Below are positions 19,507 to 27,698 of a stretch of 64,000 bases of DNA, piece after piece. Source of the stretch: Actinacidiphila acidipaludis (GTDB lineage Bacteria; Actinomycetota; Actinomycetes; Streptomycetales; Streptomycetaceae); NCBI RefSeq assembly GCF_019890725.1, contig NZ_JAINZZ010000002.1, positions 304,382 to 368,381 on the forward strand, given 5' to 3'. Each line of letters begins with the position of its first letter. The first letter of the stretch is position 1. Below the pieces are notes generated by a model. It saw nothing but the letters and a program-made list of their open reading frames with translations, was not told the DNA's origin and ran no database searches. A program made the position numbers and the translations under genes.

Positions 19507-21396
19507 ATGACCGACCTCCCCATCGCCGCAGCCGAAGAAGCCGTCGCCGCCACCGCCACCCACGGCAACCGGCGCACCGCCCCCTTCATCCCCCTGCCGC
19601 TCACCGCCGCCCGGGCCACCACCCTCGCCGGCGCCGTGATCACCATCGCCTCCACGTTCATGTCGTGGACCTACACCACCGACTTCCCCGGCGACCTCAC
19701 CGTCAGCGGTTATCCCGGCGGCCTCCAGATCATGACCCTCATCGGCGCCATCCTCACCGGCGTCGTCGCCCTCGGCACCTTCGGCCTCACCGGCCTGCGC
19801 TGGCTCACCCCCAGCCGCACCAACAACGGCGTACTGCTGCTGGCCCTCGCCACCCTCGGCACCACCTGGTACACCGTCATCGACATCGCCGCGAAACTCG
19901 GCGGCCTCGCCAACCTCGACCCCGGCGGCTTCGTCGCCTTCATCGGCGCACTCGTCCTCTTCGCCGGCGCCCTCGCCCTGCCCCTCGACCGGCACCCCGA
20001 AGAACCCGCCGACGCCGAGTACTACGAACTCGGCCGGGCCGAAGGCATCAGCGCCGTCGTCCGCGGCTACGCCTGGCTGCGCGAAGCCCGCCTGCACCAC
20101 AGCGAACTGCGCGTCCCCGACGCCCGCAAACTCAACCGCTGGCTGCAACGCCTCGTCATCGTCGTCGTCTACGCCCTCGGCCTGAAAATCCTCACCTTCG
20201 GCCTGGCCACCGACTACAGCGACATCTTCATCGGCTACCTCATCGTCCTCGCCGTCGGCGTGTGGGGCCTGAGCGCCGGCGGACTGCTCAAGCAGTTCCA
20301 GCAACTCACCCAGCACAACAAGAAGTTCTCCTCCACCGTCGGCGTCCTCACCGCCATCGCCTACCCCTTCGCCCAGAACAACGAACTCTGGGCCAACCTC
20401 GGCGCCAGCGTCCTCATCGTCGGCACCGTCGCCCTCGGCCTCAACATCGTCGTCGGCCTCACCGGCCTGCTCGACCTCGGCTACGTCGCCTTCCTCGGCG
20501 TCGGCGCCTACACCGCGGCCCTGGTCTCCGGCTCCCCCTTCTCCATCTGGTCCGGCACCCAGTTCCCCTTCTGGGCCGCCGCCCTCGCCGGCATGGGCGC
20601 CGCCTGCGTCTTCGGCGTCCTCATCGGCGCCCCCACCCTCCGCCTGCGCGGCGACTACCTCGCCATCGTCACCCTCGGTTTCGGAGAGATCTTCCGCATC
20701 ATCGTCCGCAACCTCGACGGCGTCAGCGGACCCAAGGTCACCAACGGCCCCAACGGCATCGCACAGATCCCCGACCTGTCCATCTTCGGGTACAACCTCG
20801 GCGACACCCACTCCGTCGGATCCTTCACCCTCGGCCGGTTCGCCAACTACTACCTGCTGATGCTCGTCATCACGATCATCGTCGTCCTCGTCTTCACCCG
20901 CGCCGCCGACTCCCGCATCGGCCGCTCCTGGATCGCCATCCGCGAAGACGAGACCGCTGCCACCGCCATGGGCATCAACGGCTTCCGCGTCAAACTCGTC
21001 GCCTTCGCCCTCGGCGCCTCCCTCGCCGGCCTCGCCGGCACCGTCTTCGCCCACGTCACCAACAGCGTCGTCCCCGACCCCTACGTCTTCTCCGGCTCCG
21101 TACCGCCCAACTCCGCCTTCCTGCTCGCCGCCGTCGTCCTCGGCGGCATGGGCACGGTCAGCGGACCCATCCTCGGCGCGGCGCTCCTCTACGTCATCCC
21201 GCAGAAGCTCAGCTTCCTGTCCCAGTACGAACTCTTCGCGTTCGGCATCGCCCTCATCCTCATCATGCGATTCCGGCCCGAAGGCATCATCCCCAACCGC
21301 CGCCGCCAGCTCGAGTTCCACGAGGACGAGACCCCGGCACCCGGCAACCGTCCGATGGGCGACGACACCGTCCCCGCCACCACGGCAGGGGCGTGA
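19507..21396 (+). CDS. livM: Branched-chain amino acid ABC transporter permease LivM with N-terminal membrane extension
   Basis: 629 residues, against 330-430 for typical LivM. The C-terminal ~350 residues are the canonical permease (GLTGLLDLGYVAFLGVGAY near residue 315, TLRLRGDYLAIVTLGFGEI near 380). The first ~280 residues add several hydrophobic spans (from about residue 32) and a charged cytoplasmic stretch (RHPEEPADAEYYELGR) of unknown job. The ATG at 19507 is the only start matching the livH spacing. An eight-base gap precedes livG. Confidence 0.93.
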   Translation: MTDLPIAAAEEAVAATATHGNRRTAPFIPLPLTAARATTLAGAVITIASTFMSWTYTTDFPGDLTVSGYPGGLQIMTLIGAILTGVVALGTFGLTGLRWLTPSRTNNGVLLLALATLGTTWYTVIDIAAKLGGLANLDPGGFVAFIGALVLFAGALALPLDRHPEEPADAEYYELGRAEGISAVVRGYAWLREARLHHSELRVPDARKLNRWLQRLVIVVVYALGLKILTFGLATDYSDIFIGYLIVLAVGVWGLSAGGLLKQFQQLTQHNKKFSSTVGVLTAIAYPFAQNNELWANLGASVLIVGTVALGLNIVVGLTGLLDLGYVAFLGVGAYTAALVSGSPFSIWSGTQFPFWAAALAGMGAACVFGVLIGAPTLRLRGDYLAIVTLGFGEIFRIIVRNLDGVSGPKVTNGPNGIAQIPDLSIFGYNLGDTHSVGSFTLGRFANYYLLMLVITIIVVLVFTRAADSRIGRSWIAIREDETAATAMGINGFRVKLVAFALGASLAGLAGTVFAHVTNSVVPDPYVFSGSVPPNSAFLLAAVVLGGMGTVSGPILGAALLYVIPQKLSFLSQYELFAFGIALILIMRFRPEGIIPNRRRQLEFHEDETPAPGNRPMGDDTVPATTAGA

Positions 21397-21404
21397 GGCA
21401 CACC

Positions 21405-22294
<890 letters not shown>

Positions 22295-22298
<4 letters not shown>

Positions 22299-23011
22299 CC
22301 GCACTCCTGGAAGTCGAGGACCTCCGCGTCGCCTACGGCAAGATCGAAGCCGTCAAAGGCATCTCGTTCTCCGTCGAAGCCGGCCAAGTCGTCACCCTCA
22401 TCGGCACCAACGGCGCCGGCAAGACCACCACCCTGCGCACCCTCAGCGGACTCCTCAAACCCATCGGCGGCCGCGTCCGCTTCGACGGCAAAGTCCTCAC
22501 CCGGGTCCCCGCACACAAGATCGTCGCCCTCGGACTCGCCCACTCACCCGAAGGCCGCCACATCTTCCCCCGCCTCACCATCGAGGAAAACCTCAAACTC
22601 GGCGCCTACCTCCGCAAAGACACCACCGGCATCACCAAGGACATCAACCGCGCCTACGACCTCTTCCCCATCCTCGGCGAACGCCGCAAACAAGCCGCAG
22701 GCACCCTCTCCGGCGGCGAACAGCAAATGCTCGCCATGGGCCGCGCCCTGATGTCCCAGCCCAAACTGCTCATGCTCGACGAACCCTCCATGGGCCTGTC
22801 ACCGATCATGATGCAGAAGATCATGGCCACCATCGTCGAACTCAAGGCCCAAGGCACCACCATCCTGCTCGTCGAACAGAACGCCCAAGCCGCGCTCTCC
22901 CTCGCCGACCAGGCCCACGTCATGGAAATCGGCACCATCAAACTCTCCGGCACCGGCCAGGACCTCCTCCACGACGAAGGCGTCCGCAAGACCTACCTCG
23001 GCGAGGACTGA
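22295..23011 (+). CDS. livF: Branched-chain amino acid ABC transporter ATPase LivF
   Basis: 238-residue second ATPase of the LIV importer. Walker A GTNGAGKTT is near residue 37, the signature LSGGEQQMLAMGRAL near 140 and Walker B LLMLDEPSMGLSP near 160. Last gene of the operon, ended by a perfect 14-bp hairpin. Confidence 0.96.
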
Positions 23012-23029
23012 CCACCCCCACCACCAACA

Positions 23030-23068
23030 CGAAGGGCCCCGGCACACCAAAAGCGCCGGGGCCCTTCG
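23030..23068. terminator. Bidirectional terminator between livF and pdtaR
   Basis: Perfect 14-bp stem CGAAGGGCCCCGGC (23030-23043) / GCCGGGGCCCTTCG (23055-23068) with an 11-base A-rich loop, between two convergent genes. Confidence 0.88.
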
Positions 23069-23081
23069 CCACACCGCGGAC

Positions 23082-23729
23082 CTACTTCTCCGCGACCTCG
23101 TCGATCACCGCCTGCGCCACCGCCTGCATCGACATCCGCCGATCCATCGACGTCTTCTGAATCCACCGGAACGCCGCCGGCTCCGACAACCCGTACCGCG
23201 TCTGCAGCACACTCTTCGCCCGGTCCACCAGCTTCCGCGTCTCCAGCCGCTGCGCCAGATCCGCGACCTCCGCCTCCAGCGCCCGCAACTCCTGGAACCG
23301 GCTCACCGCCATCTCGATCGACGGCACCAGATCACTCTTCGTGAACGGCTTCACCAGATACGCCATCGCCCCGGCATCCCGCGCCCGCTCCACCAGCTCC
23401 CGCTGCGAGAACGCCGTCAGCATCAGCACCGGAGCCAACTTCGCCCCCGCGATCCGCTCCGCCGCCGAGATCCCGTCCAGCACCGGCATCTTCACATCCA
23501 GGATCACCAGATCCGGCCGCAGCTCCTCCGTGAGCTGCACCGCCGTCTCCCCGTCCCCCGCCTCACCGACGACGGAATACCCCTCCTCCTCCAGCATCTC
23601 CTTCAGATCAAGCCGGATCAGCGCCTCGTCCTCCGCGATGACGACCCGCGTCGTCGTCGGAGGCACGTGCGACTGCTCGCCCTGAGCCTGCTCATCCTGG
23701 GGCGTCGGGGACTCTTCGGGGGCGCTCAC
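23082..23729 (-). CDS. pdtaR: ANTAR-domain response regulator (PdtaR-like)
   Basis: 215 residues. The receiver domain starts at about residue 28 (RVVIAEDEALIRLDL) with phospho-acceptor D78 in VILDVKMP. The C-terminal ANTAR domain (RLETRKLVDRAKSVLQ, then AAFRWIQKTSMDRRMSM) binds RNA tandem stem-loops and prevents termination. By memory it closely matches the mycobacterial regulator Rv1626/PdtaR, whose kinase is PdtaS; no kinase gene is in the window. It converges on the liv operon with a shared terminator. RNA targets cannot be read here. Confidence 0.9.
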   Translation of the reverse strand: MSAPEESPTPQDEQAQGEQSHVPPTTTRVVIAEDEALIRLDLKEMLEEEGYSVVGEAGDGETAVQLTEELRPDLVILDVKMPVLDGISAAERIAGAKLAPVLMLTAFSQRELVERARDAGAMAYLVKPFTKSDLVPSIEMAVSRFQELRALEAEVADLAQRLETRKLVDRAKSVLQTRYGLSEPAAFRWIQKTSMDRRMSMQAVAQAVIDEVAEK

Positions 23730-23797
23730 GATGCTCCTTGTGCTCCTCGGCTGGTGGAGGGGTACTGCACCCTGAGCCTACCTAGCTCCGGTAGAGT

Positions 23798-23824
23798 TTG
23801 AGTGCGGGGGATGTAGGCTATCCT
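23798..23824 (+). promoter_or_regulatory. Candidate promoter of the tRNA gene
   Basis: TTGAGT (23798-23803) and TATCCT (23819-23824) are 15 bases apart, shorter than ideal. The -10 ends 13 bases before the tRNA. Confidence 0.4.
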
Positions 23825-23837
23825 CTGTTTCGATGGA

Positions 23838-23912
23838 GCCCCGGTACTCCAACTGGTTAGAGAGGCGGCTCTCAAACAGCCGACAGTGTGGGTTCGAATC
23901 CCACCCGGGGTA
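23838..23912 (+). tRNA. tRNA with CAA (Leu) anticodon and an atypical class-I body
   Basis: Cloverleaf read by hand. The acceptor is GCCCCGG/CCGGGGT with G1 opposite T72, a wobble pair. The D arm is 23847-23865 with a weak 3-bp stem. The anticodon stem is CGGCT/AGCCG with loop CTCAAAC, giving anticodon CAA at 23873-23875. The variable loop is only 5 bases (ACAGT). The T arm is GTGGG-TTCGAAT-CCCAC and the discriminator is A912. Length is 75 and no CCA is encoded. Bacterial tRNA-Leu normally has a long variable arm, so the leucine identity is doubtful despite the anticodon. Confidence 0.8.
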
Positions 23913-24019
23913 CATAGCCTTCAAATCGAAGATCACCGCACCTTTTGCAGGGTCACTGAACAGGGTGAACTTGTGGGCGATTCGCGCCATTCGCCGCAGG
24001 ATTCGCACAGAGTTGCGGC

Positions 24020-24769
24020 ATGTACGACCTCGACACCCGCCACGCGGCCCTGCTCCTGATCGCATCCGGCCGCAGCGTCAACAGTGTGAGCCGTGAGACC
24101 GGCATATCCCGTTGGGCGCTCCGCCAGTGGCGCACCCACGGCATCGAACCGGTCAGCGCCGGCGCCCAGCCCCTGCGGACCGACGGTCCCGCCTATCCCT
24201 ATCTCCTCGGCCTCTACCTGGGCGACGGCTGCATCAGCGCGCACCGCCGCGGCGTGTACGTCCTGCGCATCGCCTGCGCCGACTCCTGGCCGGGCCTGGC
24301 GGATGCCTGTGAGAAGGCCATCCGCGAGGTGCGCCCCGGCGGTGCCGTCTGCCGGGTGCGGCAACAGGGGTGCGCCCAGATCACGTCGACGAGCAAGCAG
24401 TGGCCGGTCGTCTTCCCGCAGCACGGCCCCGGGAAGAAGCACGAGCGGACGATCGCGCTGGAGCCATGGCAGCAGGAAATCGTCGGCGCGCATCCGTGGG
24501 AGTTCGTCAAGGGGCTGATCGACTCCGACGGGTGCCGGATCACCAACTGGACCGAGCGGACGGTCGCGGGTGTCCGCAAGCGCTACGAGTATCCGCGGTA
24601 CTTCTTCACGAACACCTCGGCCGACATCCGGCGGCTCTTCACGGACACGCTGGACTCACTCGGAGTGGCGTGGACGGAGACCCGGCGGCGAGGCGGCGCG
24701 TACAACGTCTCCGTGGCCCGGCGGGCCTCCGTCGCCGAGATGGACCGGCACGTCGGGCCGAAGAGCTGA
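24020..24769 (+). CDS. HTH protein with two LAGLIDADG motifs, next to the tRNA
   Basis: 249 residues. The N-terminus is a helix-turn-helix (residues 8-38, SVNSVSRETGISRWALRQW). Two LAGLIDADG-type motifs follow: YLLGLYLGDG at 61-70 and FVKGLIDSDG at 162-171, each ending in the acidic residue that binds metal in homing endonucleases. Between them are basic and aromatic segments (GKKHERTIALEPWQ, RYEYPRYFFTNTS). I recall many close relatives in Streptomyces lying just after tRNA genes and annotated only as HTH or hypothetical proteins. It may be a nuclease, or a regulator derived from one as WhiA is. It starts 108 bases after the tRNA, with no strong ribosome site, and could be co-transcribed. 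Confidence 0.82.
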   Translation: MYDLDTRHAALLLIASGRSVNSVSRETGISRWALRQWRTHGIEPVSAGAQPLRTDGPAYPYLLGLYLGDGCISAHRRGVYVLRIACADSWPGLADACEKAIREVRPGGAVCRVRQQGCAQITSTSKQWPVVFPQHGPGKKHERTIALEPWQQEIVGAHPWEFVKGLIDSDGCRITNWTERTVAGVRKRYEYPRYFFTNTSADIRRLFTDTLDSLGVAWTETRRRGGAYNVSVARRASVAEMDRHVGPKS

Positions 24770-24784
24770 CGCCGCGGGGGGGAT

Positions 24785-25276
24785 TCAGGCGCCGGTGCCG
24801 TTGGTGGAGGTGCTGGGGGTGGCGGGCCGCAGCATGCAGGTGAGGCGGGCGGTGCAGACGCGTTTGCCGGTGGTGTCGTCGGTGATGGCGATCTCGTAGG
24901 TGGCGGAGGAGCGGCCGCGGTGGACGGGGGTGGCGGTGCCGGTGACGGTGCCGCTGCGGAGGCCGCGGTGGTGGGTGGCGTTGAGGTCGACGCCGACGGC
25001 GACCTTGGAGGGGCCGCCGTGGAGCATGGCGCCGATGGAGCCGAGGGTTTCGGCGAGGACGGCGGAGGCGCCGCCGTGGAGGAGTCCGTAGGGCTGGGTG
25101 TTGCCTTCGACGGGCATGACGCCGACCACCTTGTCGGGTGCTGCTTCCAGGATCCGGATGCCCATGCGTTCGCCGAGGTGTCCGGCGGAGAAGAGGGCGG
25201 GCAGGTCGATGCCGAGGCCGGCGTACTGCTCGAGGATCTCCGGGGGGAAGTAGGTGGTGGTGGTCTGGTCGCCCAT
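24785..25276 (-). CDS. PaaI-family hotdog-fold acyl-CoA thioesterase
   Basis: 163 residues, the usual single-hotdog length. It contains the family motif QPYGLLHGGASAVLAETLGS (near residue 62), in which the HGG turn and acidic residue carry catalysis, and NATHHRGLRSGTVTGTATP downstream. It would hydrolyse aromatic or short acyl-CoA esters. The start at 25276 matches the family N-terminus (MGDQTTTTYFPP). It lies 38 bases downstream of the oxidoreductase gene on the same strand, probably in one operon. Confidence 0.88.
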   Translation of the reverse strand: MGDQTTTTYFPPEILEQYAGLGIDLPALFSAGHLGERMGIRILEAAPDKVVGVMPVEGNTQPYGLLHGGASAVLAETLGSIGAMLHGGPSKVAVGVDLNATHHRGLRSGTVTGTATPVHRGRSSATYEIAITDDTTGKRVCTARLTCMLRPATPSTSTNGTGA

Positions 25277-25314
25277 GGAGCGGGACTCCGTTCGTGCTGG
25301 TCTGGTGGTGGGGG

Positions 25315-27585
25315 TCAGTGGCGTTCGAGGCGGATGACGACGGATTTGGCGGCGGGGGTGTTGCTGGTGTCGGCGGTGTGGTCGAGCGGGATGAGGACGT
25401 TGGTCTCGGGGTAGTAGGCGGCGGCGCAGCCTCGGGGGGTGGGGTAGTGGACGACGCGGAAGCCTTCGGCGCGGCGTTCGGTGCCGTCGGTCCATTCGCT
25501 GACGAGGTCGGTGTAGTCGCCGTCGGTGAGGCCTGCGGCGGTTGCGTCGTCGGGGTGGACGAGGACGACGCGGCGGCCGTTCTTGATGCCGCGGTAGCGG
25601 TCGTCGAGGCCGTAGATGGTGGTGTTGTACTGGTCGTGGGAGCGGAGGGTCTGCAGGAGCAGGCGGCCTTCGGGGACGGTGGGGTATTCGAGGGGTGCGG
25701 CGGTGAAGTTGGCTTTGCCGGTGGCGGTGGGGAAGGTGCGGGTGTCGCGGGGGGCGTGGGGGAGGGTGAAGCCGCCGGGGTGCCGGACGCGGGTGTTGAA
25801 GTCGTCGAAGCCGGGGACGACGCGGGCGATGCGGTCGCGGATGAGGTCGTAGTCGTTCTCGAAGTCGGCCCAGGGGGTGGTGGTGTGGGGGCCGAGGGTG
25901 GCGCGGGCGAGGCGGCTGATGATGGCGGGTTCGGAGAGCAGGTGGGGTGAGGCGGGGGTGAGGTTCCCGTGGGAGGCGTGGACCATGCCCATGGAGTCCT
26001 CGACGGTGACGAACTGGTCGCCGGTGGCCTGGTGGTCCTTCTCGGTGCGGCCGAGGGTGGGGAGGATGAGGGCGCGTGCTCCGGTGACGGCGTGGGAGCG
26101 GTTGAGTTTGGTGGAGACGTGCACGGTCAGCCGGGCTTTGCGGACGGCGGCTTCGGTGACGGTGCTGTCGGGGGTGGCGGCGACGAAGTTGCCGCCCATG
26201 GCGAAGAAGACCTTGGCGGTGCCGTCGCGGAGGGCGCGGATGGCGCGGACGACGTCGAGGCCGTGGTGGCGTGGGGGTTCGAAGCCGAATTCGTCGCGGA
26301 GTGCGTCGAGGAAGGCGGTGGTGGGGCGTTCGAAGATGCCCATGGTGCGGTCGCCCTGGACGTTGGAGTGTCCGCGGACGGGGCAGACGCCGGCGCCGGC
26401 GCGGCCGATGTTGCCCTGGAGGAGGAGGACGTTGACGACTTCGCGGATGGTGGGGACGGAGTGTTTGTGCTGGGTGAGTCCCATGGCCCAGCAGACGATG
26501 GTGCTGCGGGAGTCGCGCAGGAGGGTGTGGAGTTCTTCGATCTGGGTGCGGGTGAGGCCGGTGGCGGTCTCGACGTCGTTCCAGTCGGTGGCGCGTGCGG
26601 TGGCGGCGTAGTCGTCGTAGCCGTGGGTGTGCTGGTCGACGAAGTCGTGGTCGACGTGGTCGTTCTCGATGAGGAGGCGGCCGAGGGCGCGGAAGAGTGC
26701 TTGGTCTCCGCCGAGGCGTATGGGCAGGTGGAGGTCGCTGAGGCGGGTGCCGCGGCCGGCGAGTCCGTTGGCGGTCTGGGGGTTCTTGAAGCGTTCGAGT
26801 CCGGCTTCGGGCAGGGGGTTGACGCTGACGATGGTGGCGCCGGCGTGCTTGGCCTGTTCGAGGGCGGAGAGCATGCGGGGGTGGTTGGTGCCGGGGTTCT
26901 GGCCGGCGACGATGATGAGGTCGGCGCGGTGGAGGTCGTCGAGGAGGACGCTGCCTTTGCCGACGCCGAGGGTTTCGGTGAGGGCGCTGCCGGACGACTC
27001 GTGGCACATGTTGGAGCAGTCGGGCAGGTTGTTGGTGCCGTATTCGCGGGCGAAGAGCTGGAGGAGGAAGGCTGCTTCGTTGCTGGTGCGGCCTGAGGTG
27101 TAGAAGACGGCTTCGTCGGGGGTGTCGAGGGCGGTGAGTTCCTCGGCGACGAGAGCGAGGGCGCGTTCCCAGGGGATGGGTTCGTAGTGGTCGGCGCCTT
27201 CGGGGAGGTACATGGGCTGGGTGATGCGGCCCTGCTGGCCGAGCCAGTAGCCGCTGCGCCCGGCGAGGTCGGAGACGGGGTGGGCGGCGAAGAAGTCGGG
27301 GGTGACGCGGCGGAGGGTGGCTTCTTCCGCGACGGCTTTGGCGCCGTTCTCGCAGAACTCGAAGGTGTGGCGTTTGCCGCCCTCGGGCCAGGCGCATCCG
27401 GGGCAGTCGAAGCCGTTCTTCTGGTTCACCTTGAGGAGGGTGAGGGTGGCGCGGCGGGCTCCCATCTGGGCGCCGGCGACCTTCATGGTGTGTCCGATGG
27501 CGGGCAGGCCGGCGGCGGACTGCTTGGGCACGGTGACGTGGGGTGCGTCCTGGACGGGGTCTCCGGCGGGGGGCTTCGTTGCCAT
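25315..27585 (-). CDS. Molybdopterin oxidoreductase, FdhF/YdeP family
   Basis: 756-residue bis-MGD enzyme of the formate-dehydrogenase-alpha-like (YdeP) group. The N-terminal Cys region is DCPGCAWPEGGKR...CENG. The likely molybdenum ligand is in DCSNMCHESSG, cofactor-binding segments are ALGRLL..., CWAMGLTQHKHSV and GNIGRAGAGVCPVRGHS, and the C-terminal MGD-binding domain has the QYNTTIYGLDDRYRG segment. Cytoplasmic: no Tat signal. The true substrate is unknown; YdeP in E. coli is tied to acid resistance. The ATG at 27585, eight bases after AGGA, is preferred to the GTG at 27591. Divergent from polA. Confidence 0.9.
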   Translation of the reverse strand: MATKPPAGDPVQDAPHVTVPKQSAAGLPAIGHTMKVAGAQMGARRATLTLLKVNQKNGFDCPGCAWPEGGKRHTFEFCENGAKAVAEEATLRRVTPDFFAAHPVSDLAGRSGYWLGQQGRITQPMYLPEGADHYEPIPWERALALVAEELTALDTPDEAVFYTSGRTSNEAAFLLQLFAREYGTNNLPDCSNMCHESSGSALTETLGVGKGSVLLDDLHRADLIIVAGQNPGTNHPRMLSALEQAKHAGATIVSVNPLPEAGLERFKNPQTANGLAGRGTRLSDLHLPIRLGGDQALFRALGRLLIENDHVDHDFVDQHTHGYDDYAATARATDWNDVETATGLTRTQIEELHTLLRDSRSTIVCWAMGLTQHKHSVPTIREVVNVLLLQGNIGRAGAGVCPVRGHSNVQGDRTMGIFERPTTAFLDALRDEFGFEPPRHHGLDVVRAIRALRDGTAKVFFAMGGNFVAATPDSTVTEAAVRKARLTVHVSTKLNRSHAVTGARALILPTLGRTEKDHQATGDQFVTVEDSMGMVHASHGNLTPASPHLLSEPAIISRLARATLGPHTTTPWADFENDYDLIRDRIARVVPGFDDFNTRVRHPGGFTLPHAPRDTRTFPTATGKANFTAAPLEYPTVPEGRLLLQTLRSHDQYNTTIYGLDDRYRGIKNGRRVVLVHPDDATAAGLTDGDYTDLVSEWTDGTERRAEGFRVVHYPTPRGCAAAYYPETNVLIPLDHTADTSNTPAAKSVVIRLERH

Positions 27586-27668
27586 ACCCACGATCCTGCC
27601 ACTGTTCCGCGGGGTGGTGGCCGGTGGGGAGGGGACGGCTTGGGGCGCGGTCGTGCGGGCGTCGGGGG

Positions 27669-27691
27669 TTGTCGGTGCTGCGTGGGAGGAT
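27669..27691 (+). promoter_or_regulatory. RecA-NDp/PafBC-type DNA-damage promoter box upstream of polA
   Basis: TTGTCGGTG (27669-27677) matches the published consensus TTGTCRGTG exactly. After eight bases comes GAGGAT (27686-27691), which fits TANNNT at two of three positions. Seven bases later is the polA GTG, the same geometry as uvrB. The SD-like GGGAGGA overlaps, so a leadered message is also possible. Confidence 0.6.
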
Positions 27692-27698
27692 CGGGGCT

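Noticed and set aside
23838..24769. Integrated element with attachment site at the tRNA
   Set aside because: No integrase gene and no repeat of the tRNA 3' end within the window; the LAGLIDADG protein alone does not make an integrative element.
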